Origin: Jacaranda mimosifolia
Taxonomy: Eukaryota > Streptophyta > Magnoliopsida > Lamiales > Bignoniaceae
Assembly (NCBI GenBank): GCA_018894105.1
Contig: CM032127.1
Location: 6,851,001-6,915,000 of the forward strand
Reading direction: 5' to 3'
Length of the DNA: 64,000 nucleotides
In this document: piece after piece, positions 57,010-64,000 of the stretch
Layout: each line of letters starts with the position of its first letter
Numbering within the stretch: position 1 is the first letter of the stretch
Notes under the pieces: model-generated
The model's input: the letters and a program-made list of their open reading frames with translations, nothing else
Told to the model about the DNA's origin: nothing
Databases searched by the model: none
Translations under genes and position numbers: made by a program

Positions 57010-58263
57010 GGGCTAATAGTAATTTACCCCCTATAAAAAATAAATGTTTAATATACCTTCCTATGTTTTAAAAAACTACGCACACTACCTCCTCCTTCTC
57101 ATTTGCTGTCCATTTAACATAATTTTAATATGAAAAGACTAATTTACCCTTAATCATTTAATATATTTTCAATTCAATTTAAATAACCTTTTATTATCAT
57201 TTTTTTCCTTTCATTCTTTTCTTTTATTTTTATTTCTCATTTCTCATTTCTCATTTCTTTCATTATTTCATATATTTCTCATTTTATACATCTATATAAA
57301 TTGATCATTATTTCATATATTCTCATTTTATACATATTTAAATTTATTTATAAAATTAAAATCACTTTTATTTTTATTTTATCAATTATATTCATCTCCT
57401 TTATACACATTTTTTTATTTTTAAATTTTAAAACTATTTTTAACTTTTTTTATTTTCATCCTTCTAATTTATTCTTTTTTTTATTTATATATATTATACA
57501 ATAAATACATAAATATATTTATGTATATATTTATAAATAAACATTTTATACTATATTTTATACCCCACCCCCACCCAGCCCATCCTATCTTTACCTTCTA
57601 GCGGCCATGGCCACTCCTTGCAGGACCGAGCAAGGCAACACCGATGGCCACCGCTCGCAGTGGCCGAGCGGCCATGGTCGCTGCAAACGCGACGCCCATG
57701 GTCGGCGCCGCTCACATGGGCCGAGCGGTCATGGAGGCCACCCCTGTGAGCGGCGCCCATGGCTGCCGCTCGTAGGGGCCGAGCGGCCAAGCCTCTATGG
57801 CGGCTGCAAACGCGGCCATGGAGGCTGCCTCTGCGGGCGGTGGCCGCCGGTGGGCCACCGGCGGCTGTCGAGGCCGGTGGGGGATAGTGATACATAATAT
57901 ATATACATATATATACTTGTATATAATATATACATATATATACACATTATATATACTAATATATTATATTGTATATAATATTTTTTTATATACTTTTTTT
58001 TTAAAAAACAATATGATTTGATCTAGACCGTTGAATTTTTAAAAGAAGATCCAACGGTTGATGAATAAGGGCATAATTATCTTTTATATAGAAAAATTTA
58101 AGCCCAGATGCATGCACGGGCGCGTGTCCTACACCCACGCCCTCAGGGGGGTTCGTTGCATGATTTTTTAAAATATGAGGGTGTTCTTTGTCTATTTTTT
58201 TTTTCACAGGGAGGTAATTTGCCCATTTGTTTTAACACAAGGGGGTCCATTGCAATTTTCCCC
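57010..58263. mobile_element. MULE-type element inserted in an HD-ZIP III exon, 9-bp TSD, GC-rich core
   Basis: Exact 9-bp duplications TAAGATACA (57001-57009 and 58264-58272) bracket 1254 bp; removing it restores the HD-ZIP III reading FWTLRYTTTLENG. The ends GGGCTAATAGTAATTTACCC and (inverted) GGGGAAAATTGCAATGGACC are short imperfect inverted repeats, each followed by CCCC(T). The body is AT-rich except for 57555-57890, a GC-rich island of GGCCGAGCGGCCATGG-like repeats. No transposase. The MULE class is inferred from the 9-bp duplication. Confidence 0.8.
57600..57890. repeat. GC-rich island of GGCCATGG / GAGCGGCC repeats inside the MULE-type element
   Basis: Variants of GCGGCCATGG, GGCCGAGCGG and GCTGCAAACGCG recur several times in both orientations. 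Both strands have open but low-complexity Ala/Gly/Arg/His-rich frames that match no family I recognise. The composition is far from the AT-rich neighbours on both sides. It may be a captured, internally repeated gene piece. Confidence 0.6.
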
Positions 58264-58699
58264 TAAGATACACAACAACTTTGGAGAATGGTAGTCTCGT
58301 GGTATGCATATCTTTGAACCCAACATATTTCATAGTCAGTGTGTTTTGATGTTAATGTGATTTTGAGGTCTCTCCTCTCTCCTTGAAGGTATGTGAGAGA
58401 TTGCTTTTCGGTACTGGGGCTGGCCCAAGTGCAGCTACAACATCATAATTTGTTAGAGCTAAAATGCTTCCGTTTAGATATTTGATTTCGCCATGTGAGG
58501 GTGGAGGATCAATCATTCACATTGTAGATCACCTTAATCTACAGGTATTTTTGTTGCTTAATGAGCTCCACAATTTTTCTTTAGATGGCTATAACTGGAT
58601 TAACAGTTCTCCGCAATATTCCAGGCATGGAGCATACTAGAGCTTTTGCGGTCGCTTTATGAATCATCAAAATTTGTGGCACAGAAAATCACGATTGCG

Positions 58700-61419
58700 G
58701 TGAGTGTTGTGCATATAAACCTTCCATATGTCAGGGATGGCTAGTTTTGGCTCTTAGATTTGATTGCTTATGGAGTTGACATGAAGTTCTGAGACTTATA
58801 AATAAAGTTTGATTGCATAGATCAAAATTGAGCAATTTAGTACAAAGCATGGAACCTTTGAAATGTAATTGACTTTGCACTGAAGAATGGTGTACTTCTT
58901 ATGTTTTAGATGCAGAAATGACATTTTATTCTATTCCCTTAAAATGCCACTTTTTTGTCAACATTTTCTTTTTCCATTTTTCTTTTACATTACTCAAAAT
59001 ACTAGCCCTGAATGTTTGTTGGATGCAGCTAGGCTCCCAAGCCATTGTTTATTTGCAGATGCATTATGTCTTTGTGCAATTACTTTAAGGGTTTTTGAAT
59101 CCATCACCAGATATTTTTTAGGGATCTGGATGTATTTCTTCATGCACACGTATGGCAACATGAGCAAATGGCTTAGCTTATTACGCAAGGACAATAGAAC
59201 TAGAAACCTCACAGCTTTTTGTTGTGAAATTGAAAACAGTCCATGGCTTGAAAATATCTTCTACTTTTACTATTTAGTTCTGCATGACATAAAGTCATGC
59301 TGATTAGTTTTCAACTAGACATAAAGTATGTATTAGAAGTAGTATTAGTTATGAGATGCCAATTTTTAAGGAATAGGACATGTATTTCAAATAGCACATA
59401 TTTTTAAGTCCATGATAAAATGTAGACACATAAGTTTTACTTTAGCTTTTAAAGAATGGAAAAGAAAGAGTGGATTTATAGAGGTCCAGAATAGGCAATT
59501 CTCAAAGACCCAAGAAACGACAGGATTTGCTGTTAAGATCTATGAGATGCTTTAGATTTTTTGGTTTGTTTGTTAGTTATGTCAGTCTTAATTAATACTT
59601 GCAGTTAGGAATTGTACTGTTAAACAAATAATAATCGTTCTTTTTATGTAGCAGAGCTAAAATATGGGTATAATGATCAATGGCCTACCTTTCAAGAATC
59701 AATATTAGCATTAAAATTATCTCATGCCAGTTTTGCTAAGATAGTAGGGGAAAAAAAGTATTAGCCACAGATATTAAGTCAAAATTTCAAAAAAATGGAG
59801 AGAAAGTATTTGCCAACTTACAATTTCCTAAAGAATTAAATTTGGATCCAGCTTACAATTTTTGTGTCCCACCCTAGTAATAGATTTGGATGTTGTGTTA
59901 ACTTATGATTTGTTGGTTTGAAGTTCTTTGATATCAACTACTTCAGAACCATATTTTCAATATGCTGATGAAAACAATAATTTAAAGGGACATTAACATC
60001 TTTGCTTTTAAATCTAATGTGACTTGTTGATGATTTAAGGATCAAAATATTTGAGCATCCTCAAACTGTATCTTTTCATTTTCCTATCTTATGTCATTTT
60101 TGAAAAAATTGTGAAGCCAGTGAAAACTCCTTTCTTCCCCTTCCCCTTTCTCGAAGAAAAAATTAAAAAGAAATTTGTTAAGGTAAAACTGCTTCAAAAT
60201 GCTGTAGATGGACTTGCATGCTAAATTTGACCTTTTTTACTTGTGTTCACATGTGTTGCTTTTTATTTATAGAGTTAAATAGTTTCTACCAAATTTTGAT
60301 TCATTTGTCTATTGAAGGGTTGATATTCGCTTAGATTAGATTTGGATATAAGGATTTGGTACTCATACTAATGATGGTTGTTTGTATTTTGTAGTTGCTT
60401 TTTTCTACTCACAAAGTCCTGTTGTTTAATCTTATAGATAATCTTATATCAACTAAAGAAGGGGAAAAATTTGAAAACAAGCTGATTTAGTGTGCCCTTT
60501 TTAGGCCTGGCTGATGATTTCAGGAGATGAGCAAAAAATAAAGGCGTGTAACTTGATATTGCGGAGGAAAGGCTACAGTTCTAGATCAACCAAAAGAATT
60601 AAGCCACCTACTTTGCATGATGCAGTGAATGGTATTCTCTCTCTTCCCTTCCCCACCCTCGGGTCTCTATGAATCCATTATGTTCATATGATCTTACTTC
60701 TATTTATTTGTTCATGGTACATGAATTAACTTTACCATGGAGATTAAGATTGATAGGTTCAATTTTCACTCTTTGAATCATGAGAAGTTTTGACTGTTAA
60801 AGTTCTAATAATTTGTTTGAATTGACAATATATTTGCTTGTTTTACATTGTCTCTTCTTTAAGAAGCAGAAAATAAATATGTTTCTTTATCTTAATCTAA
60901 TTTGAATACCTAATACTTTTCTATGTCATCCCTTATGATATCCCAAGCTCCATCACTGTATATTATCTTTCATGTTACAACTTAGAGGGTGTTTGCACAC
61001 TAGGGTGTATGGTTAAGCTTATTGAATATCTTATAATTATCTATATATTATAATTTGTCAGGTTTAAACTATAATAAATTCTTGCTGTGTGAAATTGCAG
61101 AAGTTTAAAATGGATGATTCCTCATCACTTGTATGGTTCCGAAAACTCTTGGCCTCATGAAATGCAATTTTAAATAGACAACTGTCAAATGATTTTCAAA
61201 TTCAAGGCCATTATACTCTAATTTGGACTGATGATGTTAGGACCCATTGATGAAAACATTGCCATTTCTGGTGTTAGTTTAGTTGGCAAAACTGTTACTA
61301 TCTGGGCTACACTTGCTATTGGGATTCTATAACAACCAAACAAGTATAGTTAGTGCTTGACACAGAATCATAAATGCTGTTACATTGCTTGTATCTCATA
61401 AATATGCATGAAATTTTTG
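58700..61419. other. Intergenic DNA with one exon-like segment
   Basis: T-rich, intron-like sequence. At about 60505-60632 a segment bounded by TTTTTAG and GGTATTCTC reads AWLMISGDEQKIKACNLILR then KRIKPPTLHDAVN; I cannot assign it to a family. No other coding signal is seen. Confidence 0.35.
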
Positions 61420-61421
61420 AT

Positions 61422-61690
61422 TTACTTTTGTGAAACCATATATGTGAGAAGCTTTCCTGCTTCTTCAGAGCTGATCAGTGTCAGTCGTAATGCAAATTGA
61501 GCGGCAATATCTGTGTCAAGTGGATTGACAAGTATCATCTTTACACCACCACCTTGTTTTACAAAACCAGCATTTTCTCTACAATTATCAAGAATTTCAT
61601 CAAGTGTGCAAACAACAATTTTCCCCTTAATCAAAGTTGGATCTAAGGTATTGTTCTTACAAAAGCTAATAGATAAACACAAAACAAAAA
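61422..61690 (-). pseudogene. Subtilisin-like protease (SBT) PA-domain fragment
   Basis: The minus strand reads FCKNNTLDPTLIKGKIVVC, then an NCRENAGFVKQGGGVKMILV stretch, LISSEEAGKLLTYM. This is the protease-associated (PA) domain segment of plant subtilases (C.NTLDP..VKGKIVVC...AG..V..GGGVGMIL). About 85 residues survive, and no catalytic Asp, His or Ser block is present within the window. The frame then closes. It is a stranded gene fragment, not a working protease. Confidence 0.75.
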
Positions 61691-63880
61691 GTTCAAAATT
61701 TTAGAGAAAAATAGATAAATTTGTAGTCTGTGTACAATCCTCTTAAAATAGGACATAAGCTATTCTTCTTACGTCTAACACAAGCTAAGAGATAAACGCA
61801 GTTGAAAGTTTCAGACAAATAGGTATAATTGTAAGACATGTATTTTGTGTATATTCCCATTCTAAGTGCAAACTCACCACAATTACAGATAAATGGTTTA
61901 GATAAGAATTAGAACTATGCTTGAAAAATGTGTGTTTGTCTTGCCTTGATTTGTTTACGCTCTATTTCTTGTACTTTTTCAGGTTTGAAAGAAAAGGGTA
62001 ATAAATATGCATGGTTAGTTTTGCTTTCCATGTTGAGTCACCTTGCTAGAAAAAAGAAATACCTCTTAGTGAAGAAAATTTTAGAAATTATGGTGCAAGC
62101 TGGTAAGAAAGAGCCTTGGATGTAAAAAAGAGCATGAGTACCTTTACTAGTGTATCTTGCATGGTATTAGATTAACTTTTGTGGTTATCATATGAAATGA
62201 AACCAAATATAAGCAAACTGAAAGGATATGGATAGTAATTGGTAGAATAGTTGTACTATTAAGATACCTAGCATTTATTGGAAGAATTTCAAGGGAGGCA
62301 GCAACACTCCCGGTTAAGATATTAATGGAGCTTGTTAAGATATTAAAAATAAGTTAGAAATTCATTACTTTTTGTAAAATAATTCATAAGATCCTCACAT
62401 CTTACTTTGCAAGCCTATAAACTCGTGGTACTGCTGGTTATTTGATGAAGTGGGAATCTTGGAGTTTTTTGCATATTTTTGGAAATTGATAAGTTTATTT
62501 TCTATCAATTGTTGCTGGAAATGGAGTGGGGCCATTCACAATTGTTCAGGTTACTTTTTCGCAAAATTTTGATAGTAAAGGATATGCATGCTGCTACAAA
62601 GTGAGAAGAGGAACATTTTGCTAGGATTGGCAAAAGTTAGCTTTCTGATCAATTTGGTTTAAATTTCTCTTCGTATTTTATAATGATTTTCCTTAGGACA
62701 TGACTAAGGAGTTTGATTGAGAAGATAGGTGCTTTAATGTTCATGTGGATTATTTACATTAATTTTCCTTAAAAAAATAATTTTTGTACGAACTTCTCTG
62801 AGTTTGTATGGTGTAGAACAATCACTTGTCATTTGCTCTCTATTTTATTAAGTGATTTATTATGCTTGACATAATGTACAAGACTTCATGATTTAAAATA
62901 TCATATTTTATTGCAGCACATTGTCATATTATCTTGTTGCCTTTCTTAGAATTTAAATATTTGCTTTATTATTATTATTATTATTAAGATATTTACTTTA
63001 TTAGCTAGGTTATTTACTTTATTGTTGACAATAAAGGTATTGTAAAAACTCTTAAAGATATGTATTTTGTTTGTGCTTATGATTTTTGTTTTTAATTCTT
63101 TCTTTGTAAAATTGAATCTTATTATTTGATAATCTTTATTTTATTAAACTTACCATACTACTTGAACTTATGATTTTTTTCTGCAGTACCTTTTTTATAG
63201 AAAAAATTTCTTGCATTACTTTAAAGTTCTTTTAAATTTAATAATGATTTCAAACTATATGAATTTTATATATAATTAATACAAAAAACTAATTTTTAAA
63301 AATTATATATAATATAAGAATATTTATTTTATGTAACTGTTATTTTTATAATTATACAGATTATATATATATTTATATATATATATATTCTACATGCATG
63401 CCAATTTTTAATATAATAAATGTAAAAATATACACAAACAATATGCATTGCTCAAAAATATTTTATGCATGCAAATATTGCGTGCAACAAAACTAGTATA
63501 TATATAAATGGATGGTAATGCATATACCTACAACCCAATACCCAAGGAGTAATGGTCTATTGTTTGTCTTGCAACAAGCAATTCAACAGTGAGGACAAAT
63601 CTTCTGCAGACTAAAATCGCCTATATAACTGCATATATATATATATATATATATCCTATGTAACAATAATATCCTCTTATTGGACAACACCAAGCCATCT
63701 GTGATTTGTAATAAAAAGAGAGGAAATCACAGTTTCCTGGTTCACAAATAATAAATGAATGAACCACCTATATGATGAACTAGATGACTAAAAAAGTACA
63801 AAAGCTTGTAAGTATATCTTGGGCGCAACTGAAGCTGTGACGTCATCTCTAACCAGGATAAAAGACCTGCAGACCAGAAA
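61691..63880. other. AT-rich intergenic DNA near the right edge
   Basis: A short open segment at 61985-62125 (GLKEKGNKYAWLVLLSMLSH...) follows a TTTTTCAG acceptor-like site. It may be another stranded exon, but I do not recognise it. TA microsatellites lie at 63366-63388 and 63632-63654. Otherwise nothing is seen. Confidence 0.35.
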
Positions 63881-63888
63881 AAGGCTAA

Positions 63889-63960
63889 ATATCAGCAAAC
63901 TGAGCCTTCCTCTCCCGATTATATGGTGTCAAACCATGGAAATTTGAACATAGAAACTAG
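63889..63960 (-). CDS. Possible last exon of a minus-strand gene at the window edge
   Basis: The minus strand reads HGLTPYNRERKAQFADI followed by TAG at about 63889-63891, preceded by a TTTTCTAG acceptor-like site. The composition is protein-like and 3'UTR-like DNA follows. I do not recognise the family, and the rest lies outside the window. The left boundary is sound only if this frame is real. Confidence 0.3.
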
Positions 63961-64000
63961 AAAATATGCTTGGGTAGGAAGGTGAAGGGGGATATAGCAC

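Larger units (their letters stand above)
56756..58699 (+). pseudogene. HD-ZIP III pseudogene fragment (START-domain exons), split by a MULE
   Basis: Four remnant exons match the START region of class III HD-ZIP factors (REV/PHB/ATHB8 type). Exon a, 56756-56869, reads IAEILKDRPSWF then SLEVFTMFPAGNGGTIEL. Exon b, 56955-57009 plus 58273-58301, reads APTTLAPA, FWTLRYT and LENGSLV, interrupted by a transposon. Exon c, 58389-58544, reads VCERLLFGTGAGPS, has an in-frame TAA, then FVRAKMLP and CEGGGSIIHIVDHLNL. Exon d, 58625-58699, reads AWSILELLRSLYESSKFVAQ. Exons keep their intron borders, so it arose by genomic duplication. The acceptor of exon b is CAA instead of CAG. No homeodomain, leucine zipper, miR165/166 site or MEKHLA part is found in the window. 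Non-functional. Confidence 0.85.

Noticed and set aside
57551..57895. Ala/Arg/His-rich minus-strand open frame in the GC island
   Set aside because: Low-complexity repeats open on both strands; no family match, so not called a gene.
58887..59303. 138-residue open frame with a hydrophobic, Phe-rich start
   Set aside because: T-rich intron-like composition and no recognisable motif. The sequence after the GCAG at about 59028 does not match the expected next HD-ZIP III exon.

Overview
The window is nuclear DNA of a flowering plant, almost certainly a eudicot. It has AT-rich intergenic DNA, split genes with GT..AG introns, plant-specific families (fasciclin-like arabinogalactan proteins, CSLC glucan synthase, CNGC channel, RSZ-type SR splicing factor, HD-ZIP III) and many nested plant transposons. 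The species is not identifiable by eye.

Layout. (1) 1-7.8 kb: two copies of a segmental unit, an F-box/KIB1-4 (DUF295) gene followed by an oppositely oriented FLA gene. Copy A (1-2.3 kb) keeps the 3' part of the F-box gene intact. In copy B (2.6-7.7 kb) the F-box gene is a pseudogene, its 3' end is replaced by an LTR-like block and a MITE, and the spacer holds two adjacent long-TIR Mutator-like elements. The second of these carries the last exons of a chorismate mutase gene. A third FLA gene lies at 21.6-22.5 kb. (2) 7.8-21.6 kb: transposon land with recognisable target-site duplications (TSDs): a hAT remnant, a 5.4-kb minus-strand Ty3/gypsy (Tat/Retand-like) element with an antisense ORF and an inverted internal LTR, two further hAT-type elements, a tRNA-derived SINE and MITEs. 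(3) 22.8-29.5 kb: AT-rich DNA with no gene I can support. (4) 29.6-45.4 kb: the gene-dense part. It holds a five-exon CSLC xyloglucan glucan synthase (+), a seven-exon group-I-like CNGC (-) with an unusual pore triplet, and an RSZ22-type splicing factor (-). A tRNA-Gly(GCC) follows at 45.5 kb. (5) 46-51.7 kb: tandem duplication, a MULE-type element, MITEs and microsatellites. (6) 51.7-53.0 kb: an intronless sarcosine/pipecolate-oxidase-like gene. (7) 54-64 kb: low-complexity DNA, an HD-ZIP III pseudogene fragment (START-domain exons only) split by a 1.25-kb MULE-type insertion with a 9-bp TSD, a subtilase PA-domain fragment, and possibly the last exon of a minus-strand gene at the right edge.

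The intact genes do not form a pathway. FLAs and CSLC both act in the cell wall, but their proximity looks incidental. The informative part is the evolutionary record: a tandem duplication that supplies an empty site for transposon insertions, a transposon-captured gene fragment, and an inverted-LTR rearrangement. Exon coordinates were set by hand from splice consensus and reading-frame continuity.
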